Shown: positions 7,310 through 14,351 of the stretch, one piece after another
Layout of the letters: every line of letters starts with the position of its first letter
How positions within the stretch are numbered: the stretch's first letter is position 1
Virus record (IMG/VR): IMGVR_UViG_3300014050_000079
Span: 1 to 34,026 of that record
Direction: 5' to 3' (one strand)
DNA from: a virus
DNA length: 34,026 nt
The notes under the pieces: generated by a model
What the model was told of the DNA's origin: nothing
What the model saw: the letters and a program-made list of their open reading frames with translations, nothing else
Database searches by the model: none
Position numbers and translations under genes: made by a program

Positions 7310-8216
7310 ATGTGACAACCAATCCTTTTGTTTTTTTATAGTTTCTTTGTTCTAGGTTGGGAATAGTTGACCATAGATTAGCAGCTTTTATTCCAGCTAT
7401 AAACTCTTTTTGTGTTATTGTTATTATTTTGCTGGCTTGTTCTAGTACCGATTGGTGCTTTAAAAGATTCTTTGTCATCATTTTTTCGAATGGTTTTCCA
7501 TTATCCTCTACACCTTTGAGTTCAACAAATAAGTTTAGTTCTGGCAAGAAGAAGTCGGGAGTATATGCCCCTATAGCTGTTAGGAACGTTTTACCTTCAT
7601 AAATGTATTGAATCCCAAAATATTCAAGGAACCTTGCATAATCTGCCTCTAGAGCACTTTTGAAATAATCTTTCATTCCTAAATCAATGCGATAACCTGT
7701 TCTGCCATTTAGGTGTATTTTGATTTTACCGTTCGACTGATCAACGAACTGACATTGACGACTGCAACGTTGAATATGATTATCAGATTTTTTTATTTCA
7801 AACTGTTTTTTACAGGTAATGCAAGTTTTTACTTCTCTTCCGGCTTTATGGAAGCATTCTCTAGAGCAGAAATACACATTCAAATCACTTGGCTTGCCTT
7901 CAAAAATACTGTTACAGTATTCACACTTTCTTTCAACGTGTGCTACTTTTTTACTTTCATTTTGACATTTTCTAGAACAGTAAGAGCGTTTCTGTGAAGG
8001 ATAGCTAAGAAAAGTTTTGTCACATATTTTGCAAATACGATTTACTTTTCCTTCTTCTTTATTCCTACCAAACTGATTTTTGCATTTGTCATTGCAAAAA
8101 ACTCGTCTAAGTGAGTTTGAGCTACCACTCCCATTTTTTTCTGGAATTATTAGCTCAAACTCATTTCCACAGTTTTTACAGCATTTTAATAAACTCGTCG
8201 GTTTCTCTGATTTCAT
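7254..8216 (-). CDS. Free-standing PD-(D/E)xK homing endonuclease between the intein halves
   Basis: A 320-residue protein with four CxxC...CxxxC zinc modules (C13/C16/C41/C45, C62/C65/C80/C84, C98/C101/C117/C121, C132/C135/C151/C155), then a nuclease domain with E190, D221 (YTPDF) and E232-L-K234 (VELKG), the PD-(D/E)xK pattern. It overlaps the N-intein gene by 41 bases and the C-intein gene by about 56-65 bases in different frames, so it sits exactly where an intein endonuclease domain would be. The arrangement matches the 'fractured gene' class known from phage metagenomes (split intein plus separate endonuclease). It probably cuts polymerase genes that lack the insertion. The gene at 10026 encodes a related nuclease domain. 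Confidence 0.88.
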   Translation of the reverse strand: MKSEKPTSLLKCCKNCGNEFELIIPEKNGSGSSNSLRRVFCNDKCKNQFGRNKEEGKVNRICKICDKTFLSYPSQKRSYCSRKCQNESKKVAHVERKCEYCNSIFEGKPSDLNVYFCSRECFHKAGREVKTCITCKKQFEIKKSDNHIQRCSRQCQFVDQSNGKIKIHLNGRTGYRIDLGMKDYFKSALEADYARFLEYFGIQYIYEGKTFLTAIGAYTPDFFLPELNLFVELKGVEDNGKPFEKMMTKNLLKHQSVLEQASKIITITQKEFIAGIKAANLWSTIPNLEQRNYKKTKGLVVTYEDQTNQQSKPSNSNQSG

Positions 8217-10029
8217 CGGCCCTAACCTCTATTTCTTTTCCTTCACGAATAACAATCCAAAGATGGTTGGGGCTGCTTGTAAGAATAGTACCGTCTTCTA
8301 GTTCAAATTCTACAATTGTTTTATGCAGTGTTTCTTCTTTGCTTACAACTGGTTTCCATGCTTTTGTATGTGTATACACCATATCCCCAACTTCCAAATC
8401 TTTTAACATTTTTACATCTTTAAGTGTTACTAGACGATGATCATGTGCCAATACATAAGTAGTGGGGAGCAAACACTTTTTAGACTTAACCAAGAAACGT
8501 TCGAATAGCAAGCCAAAACGAATAGGATCAACCTGTGTAATGTTCAAAACATATGATAGCAGCGAACCAGCAGCAGAGCCACGGCCATTACCGATAAGCA
8601 TTTCCTTTCCAGCAATATCCATAATCTTGTGATATGTGAGAAAGTATTTTGCAAAGCGAAGATGCTTGATGGTTTCAAGCTCATACTTCAATCGCTTGAT
8701 ATAAACATCATCATGATTGCGTCCAACGTTACGCAAACCATTAATAGCAAGTTGAACCAATTGCTTGAACGCTACATCATCTTCAGACATATCGTTAGAA
8801 GCCTCTAGAAGCTTTTCTAGGACGTTCTTTTCAATTAGACGACCGATACCGGGAAGCTTAACAGAACGGTCAACAGAAACGTCACCAATAAGGTTATGAG
8901 CAATATCGTGTGTGCGTTCGATTGCATCACAGATAAGTTGATCGTCAGTATAAAGATCTGGATATGCTGCCTTTTGTTCAAGGTAGGTATTCCAAAGCTG
9001 ATCGGCATTCTTTGGATATAGCTCGCACTTAAGTTCTTCAACGGTTTGAGGAAGAGTGTTTGGATCAATTGTTCCCTTGGTTTTTGATGCCCAAGCCATA
9101 GCCTTGTAGACTTCACGTTCCTTCCAATGATTAGGGTTGGAGTAGTGAGAGTCTACGGTAACAACAAGCTTTAGACCTGTTTCCTTGGCAAGCTCCATGA
9201 GATAGAAGTTGACAAGATGTTGTGCTGACAGCTTGTTCATCTGGAGTTCAAGATAATAGTTTTCTGGCCCACCTAGAGCATCAACAAAACGCTCGGTGAT
9301 ACCCTTTAGTTCGGTCATGATTTTGTTGTAGTTATGACGGTTAACTCCCCAATCCTTCCAATCAAGCGATTGATCTTGATTGTCGAAGATTGTACGAGCA
9401 AGACGGCCACCGATGCAAGCAGAGCTAGCAATGATGTTACCTTTCGCATGACGCTTAAGGGTATTCATATCAATACGAGGATAACGATAAAAGCCGTCGA
9501 TATAGCTTTCTGAAACCATTTGGAAAAGGCTTTTGAGTCCAGCATTGTTCTTGGGCAGAAGAACAATATGGTTACGTTGAGCGATTGGATCAGAGAACTT
9601 GTTGCTCTTTGATTCTGCTTCAATTTCTACAACAGTGCCACCTTCTTCATCTTCCGATGAATCCTTGCCATGTTTGGCATCCATTTCTGCTTCTGTTTCA
9701 GCCATTTCATTTCCAATGCTAATAGCCTTCGCAAGAGCCTTGTTAGCTTTTTGAATTTGAACAAGCTTTGACCATTCAGACAATGAATCAATGAAGTAAG
9801 CTTCAACACCGGGAATAACCTTGAACTTAACTCCCTTGTCTTTGAGCTTCTTTGCATGAATTTGTTGGTGAGATACTCCAGCCATACTACCGTGATCGGT
9901 TAGAGCAAGAGCGTCCATATTGTTAGAAACAGCATAATCGATATGCTCTTGTGGAAGTCCAATCGCATCTCCAATGCTCAGTGTTGAATGTGCGTGCAAG
10001 CCTACGAAACGATTAGGTTTTTTGTTCAT
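8176..10029 (-). CDS. dnaE-like: DNA polymerase III alpha subunit, N-terminal part, with N-terminal half of a split intein
   Basis: About 617 residues. It opens with a PHP domain ([32 protein letters not shown]) and continues through [16 protein letters not shown] and [10 protein letters not shown], all standard for DnaE. The extein ends at KSKK. The last 99 residues are an N-intein starting with Cys (CLLPTTYVL), with [10 protein letters not shown] and [12 protein letters not shown] as blocks A/B, then a stop. There is no endonuclease domain. An acidic low-complexity insert ([10 protein letters not shown]) lies at about residues 125-145. I prefer ATG 10029, which forms an ATGA overlap with the endonuclease gene upstream; ATG 10038 is the alternative. 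The product must trans-splice with that of 5072-7309 to give a full polymerase, because the catalytic aspartates are on the other half. Confidence 0.93.
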   Translation of the reverse strand: MNKKPNRFVGLHAHSTLSIGDAIGLPQEHIDYAVSNNMDALALTDHGSMAGVSHQQIHAKKLKDKGVKFKVIPGVEAYFIDSLSEWSKLVQIQKANKALAKAISIGNEMAETEAEMDAKHGKDSSEDEEGGTVVEIEAESKSNKFSDPIAQRNHIVLLPKNNAGLKSLFQMVSESYIDGFYRYPRIDMNTLKRHAKGNIIASSACIGGRLARTIFDNQDQSLDWKDWGVNRHNYNKIMTELKGITERFVDALGGPENYYLELQMNKLSAQHLVNFYLMELAKETGLKLVVTVDSHYSNPNHWKEREVYKAMAWASKTKGTIDPNTLPQTVEELKCELYPKNADQLWNTYLEQKAAYPDLYTDDQLICDAIERTHDIAHNLIGDVSVDRSVKLPGIGRLIEKNVLEKLLEASNDMSEDDVAFKQLVQLAINGLRNVGRNHDDVYIKRLKYELETIKHLRFAKYFLTYHKIMDIAGKEMLIGNGRGSAAGSLLSYVLNITQVDPIRFGLLFERFLVKSKKCLLPTTYVLAHDHRLVTLKDVKMLKDLEVGDMVYTHTKAWKPVVSKEETLHKTIVEFELEDGTILTSSPNHLWIVIREGKEIEVRADEIRETDEFIKML

Positions 10030-10853
10030 GTTTCCCATTTTTCAAGTTTGAACTGATAGAGTTTTTTGAGCTCATTATAAGCTTTACGATCTACAACTAC
10101 AATCTTAGCATCTGGATATTCTTTTCTAAAGAGATCCAGTTTTTCTTTACCTTGTTTAGTTAACCAGCCTTTTACTTCAACTATTGTTCCATCGTCAAGA
10201 ATAAAATCTGGTGTGTAAGTTTTGTTTTCCGTTAGATTATAAGTTATGGATTCATATTTCCATTTGATGCCGACATGGTTTAGATAACGGGCATAGTTTG
10301 CTTCCCAAGTCGAACGAAAAAAACTGTCAAGATCTTCTCTAAATCCTTTCTTAGATCTAGAATGTATTGATTGACTTTTCATTGCAGCTTGCGATAAAGC
10401 TCTGATTCTTTCGGGGGAAACATACTTTCCAGAATGGATACTTGATATTTTTTCTTTACCTTCTTTAGATTGGGACCAATGTTCAACACCAATCTTTTCT
10501 AGTGATGTTTTTCTGGATTTTTCTAGAACCGCAGCTTTACCATCACCAGACCCATATCTTTCTTGATATGTTTTTACTCTTCGACGTAGAATCTCTTGTT
10601 TATCAGAAGATTCGTTAATTGCTTTTAGTGCAGCCTCTATTGTAACAGAATGTTTACCGCTGGCATATGCCGCTTTTAGCGATTCTGATATTTTCGCTTT
10701 TTGCTCTTCAGTTTGGGTATATGTGCCATTTTCTTTGCGTTTTGCAACAGAAAGTTTTTTGGCACATTCTTTACTGCAAGTTTTTCCAACTTTACGTTTT
10801 GTTGTGTCGATATATTCTTTTTGACACACACAGCATTCTTTTTGCATACTCAT
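10026..10853 (-). CDS. PD-(D/E)xK homing endonuclease at the polymerase 5' end
   Basis: A 275-residue protein with one zinc module (C7/C8/C10 and C26/C30), then helical repeats like nuclease-associated modular (NUMOD) DNA-binding motifs ([20 protein letters not shown] and [15 protein letters not shown]). The nuclease domain has E184 in [12 protein letters not shown]216 in YTPDF and E226-V-K228 in VEVKG. This domain aligns by eye with that of the endonuclease at 7254 ([18 protein letters not shown]), so they are paralogues with different DNA-binding parts. It overlaps the polymerase gene downstream (ATGA) and the polymerase fragment upstream (ATGA at 10853-10850). It probably homes into the start of the polymerase gene. 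Confidence 0.85.
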   Translation of the reverse strand: MSMQKECCVCQKEYIDTTKRKVGKTCSKECAKKLSVAKRKENGTYTQTEEQKAKISESLKAAYASGKHSVTIEAALKAINESSDKQEILRRRVKTYQERYGSGDGKAAVLEKSRKTSLEKIGVEHWSQSKEGKEKISSIHSGKYVSPERIRALSQAAMKSQSIHSRSKKGFREDLDSFFRSTWEANYARYLNHVGIKWKYESITYNLTENKTYTPDFILDDGTIVEVKGWLTKQGKEKLDLFRKEYPDAKIVVVDRKAYNELKKLYQFKLEKWET

Positions 10854-10957
10854 ACCTCTGTGGGATAAATAGTATGCTGATTACTTTTTCCAATGCTCCC
10901 AACAGTGCTATGAGCGTGAAGACCTACGAACCTTGAAGGCTTGATTGAGTTTGTCAT
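10850..10957 (-). pseudogene. Duplicated 5' fragment of the DNA polymerase gene
   Basis: This 35-codon reading frame starts [18 protein letters not shown] and matches the start of the intact polymerase half ([16 protein letters not shown]), including the PHP metal-binding HAH motif. After GSIG the similarity ends and the frame runs into unrelated residues and a TGA overlapping the endonuclease ATG. The simplest reading is that the endonuclease gene came in near codon 23 of the original polymerase gene, bringing its own copy of the gene's 5' end from the donor, so translation now restarts downstream. An intron is less likely because there is no room for an intron core outside the endonuclease gene. 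Confidence 0.7.
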
Positions 10958-10998
10958 ACAAAGATTATAGCAGAACATACTACGTTTCTAAAGGTATT

Positions 10999-11012
10999 GA
11001 ATACGTATATTC
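10999..11012 (+). promoter_or_regulatory. AT-rich inverted repeat touching the start of a tagged gene
   Basis: GAATA and TATTC, four bases apart, end right at the ATG at 11013. There is no Shine-Dalgarno site within the normal distance; AAAGG is about 18 bases upstream. This resembles the dyads before the other tagged genes and may mark a promoter with a very short leader. Confidence 0.3.
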
Positions 11013-11642
11013 ATGAAGCTTTATCCTTTATTGTTTGAAGATATTGATATTGGTGCATTTCATGGTTTTGGCATGAAGCCACAAGATATGCGAATTGCGG
11101 CTTGTGATGTTACATGGCAAGATGCGGGCGATGTTTCTCAAGGTAAAGGATGCCCTATGTTTGCTGGCACTGGTGCAATTAGCGACGATGAATTGCATAC
11201 AGCAGTTGAATATCTCAAGGATGAAAAACCAAAAACAATGGTTGTTTATTCAAGAGGTGGAGCAATCATGATAAAAGCTTTAATGAACGGAGCCAATAAG
11301 CCGGGCGCAATTAACTTTGTTGCACCAGCTTGGAAACGTTCTTGGGCAACCGGTTTAGATGGTAGCGTTGCTGGTGGAAGTGGTATAATCATTCACGGCG
11401 GCAAAGACGACAAAGTACCATTAAAGCATAGCGTCGAGTTAGCTTTAGCGAGTGGATTACCGTTGTATGTTGTACCAGATGCCAACCATGTTTCTATATT
11501 GAAAAACAAAATGGGTGGTGGAGTTTTGGTTAACAACCAAATGTTACAATCTGGAATGCAAGAACTTCCAGATTGGGGTCCAACTGGAGCCGGTAAACCA
11601 GAAGACATTGAAAAACAAAGAAGTTGGTGCGATCAACTATAG
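11013..11642 (+). CDS. Tagged alpha/beta-hydrolase-fold protein, putative injected enzyme
   Basis: A 209-residue protein starting MKLYPLLFED. The body fits a small alpha/beta hydrolase: a nucleophile elbow MVVYSRGGAIM with S80, an acid-bearing strand IIIHGGKDDKVPL (D132 or D133) and a terminal histidine in PDANHVSI (H159). The glycine before the nucleophile is replaced by Tyr (Y-S-R-G), a known variant. Such folds cover esterases, lipases and peptidases; the substrate is unknown. With the tag, I infer it is packed in the head and cut after LFE, and acts in the host at the start of infection or on the envelope. The stop codon begins a 24-base sequence repeated at 23852. Confidence 0.75.
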   Translation: MKLYPLLFEDIDIGAFHGFGMKPQDMRIAACDVTWQDAGDVSQGKGCPMFAGTGAISDDELHTAVEYLKDEKPKTMVVYSRGGAIMIKALMNGANKPGAINFVAPAWKRSWATGLDGSVAGGSGIIIHGGKDDKVPLKHSVELALASGLPLYVVPDANHVSILKNKMGGGVLVNNQMLQSGMQELPDWGPTGAGKPEDIEKQRSWCDQL

Positions 11643-11665
11643 TGGAACATAACCAATAGAAGAGA
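11642..11665. repeat. 24-base repeat, copy 1 (other copy at 23852-23875)
   Basis: This stretch matches 23852-23875 at 23 of 24 bases in the same orientation. The other copy lies inside the KTSC-domain gene and encodes part of its LLLVIFHN strand; here it lies after a stop codon. It may be a remnant of a deleted KTSC-like gene. I see no other similarity nearby. Confidence 0.45.
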
Positions 11666-11676
11666 ATCAACAAGAG

Positions 11677-11832
11677 TTATGTTGGATTTATTGGTGTATG
11701 AGTGTGATTAACAACAGTCTTTTTAAGGTCTTTGACTTCTTTTTCAAGATTTTTTACTTGATCTCGTAACGCTCTAACTTCAAGCAATATTGCTGCAAGA
11801 TACTCGCTTTGTTGTCGATCTGTTAGTTTCAC
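11677..11832 (-). CDS. Small coiled-coil protein (GTG start)
   Basis: A 51-residue frame with GTG start and a good ribosome binding site (GGAG, eight bases before the GTG). The sequence has a regular heptad pattern: EVRALRDQVKNLEKEVKDL, with leucine and valine at a/d positions, so a coiled coil is predicted for about residues 12-40. The tail is HTHTPINPT. It is divergent from the small frame at 11889. The function is unknown; short coiled-coil proteins of this kind occur in phage genomes as structural or assembly parts. The frame fills an otherwise empty 300-base gap. Confidence 0.65.
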   Translation of the reverse strand: MKLTDRQQSEYLAAILLEVRALRDQVKNLEKEVKDLKKTVVNHTHTPINPT

Positions 11833-11888
11833 TTTTTTTACTCCGATTGTGATATATTTAGAGTTTGAAGCTTAAAAGGAGCGATGTA

Positions 11889-11978
11889 ATGTCTAGAATA
11901 ACTGTAAGACAATTAAAGCGTGGAAGAACTAGAAATGGGAGGGCTATGAGTCATGGCTTTTGCAATCGAAACAAGTGA
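11889..11978 (+). CDS. Short upstream reading frame with strong ribosome binding site
   Basis: A 29-codon frame reading MSRITVRQLKR... with AAAGGAG seven bases before its ATG, the best ribosome binding site in this area. It ends at 11978, overlapping the next gene's start (11953) by 26 bases in another frame. Its first residues resemble the protein at 13365 (PKLTVKQLKRLVREA). It could be a leader peptide that couples translation of the next gene, or the damaged 5' end of a gene related to that at 13365. Confidence 0.4.
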   Translation: MSRITVRQLKRGRTRNGRAMSHGFCNRNK

Positions 11979-12462
11979 TGGAAGATATCTGTCTATTGTG
12001 CGTCATTTAGATTACGGCAAATCCAAGGTAGCGATGGGTGAGCGAGATAGATTACGTGATTCAAGTAGAGATATTCTTGATATTCGTATTCAAAATGATC
12101 CTATCAACAAAACAAACAATGCAACATATGTTAGTGAAGAAGATGCCGAGCTAGATATGCAAGACGCAATCGTCTATATACGTAGCACGCTAAATAACTT
12201 CAAGCAATTGCTTGCCGAACTTGAAGAAGAAAGTTCAAAACTTGGTGGTGAGGAAGAGTCTGCTCTACGTTCTGTGGGCAGATTGTTCAAAGGCTCCGAG
12301 GATGACCGAAAAGGTTTTATGAGTCGTGCGGGCAAGCTTGGAAAAAAACTTTCCCGTATTCGCAGCGCATCATCCTCCAATCAATTCGTCGCAGCAACCA
12401 TGCTCCGTCGTGCTAGAATGTGGAGAAAAATTATAATTGGACTAAGTGTTGTTGAAGTCTGA
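11953..12462 (+). CDS. Hypothetical protein with C-terminal basic helix
   Basis: A 169-residue protein. GGGAGG lies about ten bases before the ATG, and an in-frame stop just upstream (11947) rules out a longer form. The first part (FAIETSDGRYLSIVRHLDYG) is strand-rich; residues 55-95 are an acidic predicted helix (NFKQLLAELEEESSKL); residues 100-150 are basic (GKLGKKLSRIRSAS); and the end is hydrophobic (KIIIGLSVVEV). I do not recognise the family. It faces the gene at 12469 in a convergent arrangement with a 6-base gap. Confidence 0.6.
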   Translation: MAFAIETSDGRYLSIVRHLDYGKSKVAMGERDRLRDSSRDILDIRIQNDPINKTNNATYVSEEDAELDMQDAIVYIRSTLNNFKQLLAELEEESSKLGGEEESALRSVGRLFKGSEDDRKGFMSRAGKLGKKLSRIRSASSSNQFVAATMLRRARMWRKIIIGLSVVEV

Positions 12463-12468
12463 AAAACT

Positions 12469-13023
12469 TCATTTACCTTCGTTCTTTTTGGCTTTCAATA
12501 AGCTTTTATAAGTTTTCTTTTCGATAAGCTTAAGAGCTTGTTTGGCATGGTACTGGCTGCTTCCATCGTCCCAAGAAACACGAATAAAAGCAGAATGAAT
12601 GTCATCAATACCAACAATGGTTCCTTTGTAGGTTTTACCGTCTTTTTTCTTGACGATATATTCAACACGTTGTCCCGGTAGAAACACCGGCCACGGAGGA
12701 ATCCAGTTTGGATCTTTAACCTTTGTTGAGAAGTCGGTTTTGTACTCTGGGTACGCACTTTCACCGTTGTGTTCTGTAGCCACAGAACCAGAAACAATTG
12801 CGGCTTTTTGCCTTTCAATCAACTCTTTACGCAAAGCAATTTCAGCGTCGTGTTTTTCTTTTGCCTTTGCGGCGATTTCGGCATTAGACCGCCGACCACG
12901 CTTTTTTGGTTCAATCTTTTCTTTTGTCTTGGCTTTTTCTTTAACTTTTGATTTCTTTGGTTTGTCTTTTTTTGTTTCTTCTTTGTTTGCAGCGAATCCA
13001 AACACGCTTTTAAACGTTTTCAT
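12469..13023 (-). CDS. Basic protein with Tudor/KOW-like C-terminal domain
   Basis: A 184-residue protein with a good ribosome binding site (GAGG, six bases before ATG). Residues 15-55 are very lysine-rich and include KKRGRRSNAEIAAKAKEK, close to an AT-hook-like RGR motif. The C-terminal part, PGQRVEYIVKKKDGKTYKGT then FIRVSWDDGSSQYH, looks like a small SH3/Tudor/KOW barrel. This suggests nucleic-acid binding, perhaps at the virion DNA or in transcription, but there is no direct evidence. It is probably co-directional with 13039. Confidence 0.65.
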   Translation of the reverse strand: MKTFKSVFGFAANKEETKKDKPKKSKVKEKAKTKEKIEPKKRGRRSNAEIAAKAKEKHDAEIALRKELIERQKAAIVSGSVATEHNGESAYPEYKTDFSTKVKDPNWIPPWPVFLPGQRVEYIVKKKDGKTYKGTIVGIDDIHSAFIRVSWDDGSSQYHAKQALKLIEKKTYKSLLKAKKNEGK

Positions 13024-13038
13024 GATTTACCTCAAAAC

Positions 13039-13278
13039 TCATTGAACTCGGTTAGTGTTTAGCAGGGCTTGCGATAGGAAATCTTGCAAGCTAGTGTATC
13101 CTCTGCCTCCGTCCACTTCGCTCCAATCTGTGATCGTTCCGGTCGTTGTTGCAGGAAATACAAGCACCTCTGGTCCAGATCCATGTACATCAGCGAATGA
13201 TGCAACATATGTTTTGCCATTTCGCTTCAATACTGCTCGATCCATATCAAGAAACTTTATCAACCTGTACGTGTTCAT
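13039..13278 (-). CDS. Hypothetical phage protein
   Basis: A 79-residue protein with ribosome binding site AGAAAGG six bases before the ATG. The sequence is strand-rich (RAVLKRNGKTYVASFADV, EVLVFPATTTGTI) and ends with a helix (LQDFLSQALLN). No family recognised. It lies 15 bases before the Tudor-like gene in the same direction, so the two are likely one transcript. Confidence 0.6.
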   Translation of the reverse strand: MNTYRLIKFLDMDRAVLKRNGKTYVASFADVHGSGPEVLVFPATTTGTITDWSEVDGGRGYTSLQDFLSQALLNTNRVQ

Positions 13279-13364
13279 TGTATACCTTTCTTTTTTTTAG
13301 CATAGCAGATAAAAAACAAAGTTTAAACTGTATTTATCGCTAACAGATTTAAAGGAGTATTTCA

Positions 13365-13838
13365 GTGCCTAAACTAACCGTTAAACAACTTAAACGTCTT
13401 GTTCGTGAAGCGATAGACGAAATCGATCCTAGCGAACTAGATAGAAAAGCTAAATATGTAGATACAATTAGCGATAAAGATGACCTAATAAGTTTGTACA
13501 GCGATATGTACAAAGAGCTTTACAACATTCGCCCACGCTGGATACGCTCAGAAAACGTATCAGAAGAACAACTTCGTGCGTTGATTGCTCACCTTGAAGA
13601 AATATATCCAAGAGAAATGGAACAACGCAAACGTGAAGCCGAAGAAGAAGAAAGATATTTCGAAAAACTATCGAAAAAATTCGAAGATGAAGACAAGCGA
13701 GCAGAAGATGCTAAGAAAGAACTTGGCAGCTTAGGATATGAAGATTTAGAAGATCTTCCAAAACGTAGCGGTATGAGACGTAGACTTGGAGAAAGTCTTA
13801 AAACAATTGTTCGTGAAGCTATAAAAAGCACAAGATAA
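13365..13838 (+). CDS. Charged helical protein with matching N- and C-terminal motifs (GTG start)
   Basis: A 157-residue, strongly charged helical protein; GTG start with AAAGGAG nine bases upstream. The N-terminus TVKQLKRLVREAIDE is echoed at the C-terminus by ESLKTIVREAIKS. These resemble helical propeptides of phage internal head proteins, in which a prohead protease cuts near an (I/L/V)-x-E site, so both ends may be processed. The middle (residues 85-125) is a long acidic/basic coiled-coil-like helix. No family name can be given. It is followed by a strong terminator. Confidence 0.65.
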   Translation: MPKLTVKQLKRLVREAIDEIDPSELDRKAKYVDTISDKDDLISLYSDMYKELYNIRPRWIRSENVSEEQLRALIAHLEEIYPREMEQRKREAEEEERYFEKLSKKFEDEDKRAEDAKKELGSLGYEDLEDLPKRSGMRRRLGESLKTIVREAIKSTR

Positions 13839-13861
13839 AAACAATCAATAAACTAAAACGG

Positions 13862-13893
13862 AAAAAGGGAGCGAAAGCTCCCTTTTTCTTTTT
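13862..13893. terminator. Strong two-way rho-independent terminator
   Basis: An 11-base-pair stem (AAAAAGGGAGC / GCTCCCTTTTT) closed by a GAAA tetraloop, with T-rich sequence after it on the plus strand and its complement on the minus strand. It lies between convergent genes ending at 13838 and 13896 and can serve both. Confidence 0.9.
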
Positions 13894-13895
13894 GA

Positions 13896-14105
13896 TTAAA
13901 ACCCACCACAGTTACAAGCGTGCCAATCTTGCCACCAATCACAATTTTCGGTATGACGATGTGCTTCTTCTTCTAAAAGAATCTGAGCTTCCATAGCCAT
14001 TTGTTCTAGTTTTTCCTTTGTTACTTCTTCGTATTGAAACGCTGGATATGGTCCAACATATACCATTTTTCTTGCAATCCACATGCTGTTTGCTTGTTTT
14101 TCCAT
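13896..14105 (-). CDS. Small hypothetical protein with Cys/His/Trp-rich tail
   Basis: A 69-residue protein. I choose ATG 14105, which has AGGAA eight bases upstream, over 14147, which would overlap the next gene. The start MEKQANSMWIARKMVY is followed by an acidic helix (LEQMAMEAQILLEEEAHRH) and a tail ENCDWWQDWHACNCGGF with three cysteines and two histidines that could bind a metal. No family recognised. Confidence 0.6.
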   Translation of the reverse strand: MEKQANSMWIARKMVYVGPYPAFQYEEVTKEKLEQMAMEAQILLEEEAHRHTENCDWWQDWHACNCGGF

Positions 14106-14109
14106 TTTG

Positions 14110-14322
14110 TTATTCCTTTTTTGTTGATTGAACGATGACAAAATCAAACAAGTGAAGATTACAACACTTGTTGTCGATTAAGATTTTCCATATGTTTGGA
14201 GAACTGTTTGTGTGTACATGTTCGATTATAACCCCAAGCTTGCCACGCAAAGACTTTTCATAGTAGCCTTGATCTGGCATTTCTATGATTTGTATCAAAT
14301 CTCCGGGGGTGGGTTCTCGCAT
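14110..14322 (-). CDS. Small SH3-like hypothetical protein
   Basis: About 70 residues from ATG 14322; a GTG at 14334 is the alternative. MREPTPGDLIQIIEMPDQGYYE then GKLGVIIEH and a short C-terminal strand look like a small SH3/KOW-type barrel as found in many phage small proteins. It lies directly upstream of the gene at 13896 in the same direction. The function is unknown. Confidence 0.55.
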   Translation of the reverse strand: MREPTPGDLIQIIEMPDQGYYEKSLRGKLGVIIEHVHTNSSPNIWKILIDNKCCNLHLFDFVIVQSTKKE

Positions 14323-14351
14323 TTTTCGTATCACGGGAATAGTTAAAGTGT

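Noticed and set aside
10026-10957. Group I intron containing the second endonuclease, with the polymerase fragment as exon 1
   Set aside because: Less than about 70 bases lie outside the endonuclease and duplicated coding parts, too little for an intron core, and the downstream gene repeats the supposed exon. A duplication fits better.
12650-13045. Plus-strand frames opposite the Tudor-like gene
   Set aside because: They mirror the lysine-rich coding of the minus strand (Phe/Leu-rich product) and have no start signal; the minus gene has a good ribosome binding site.
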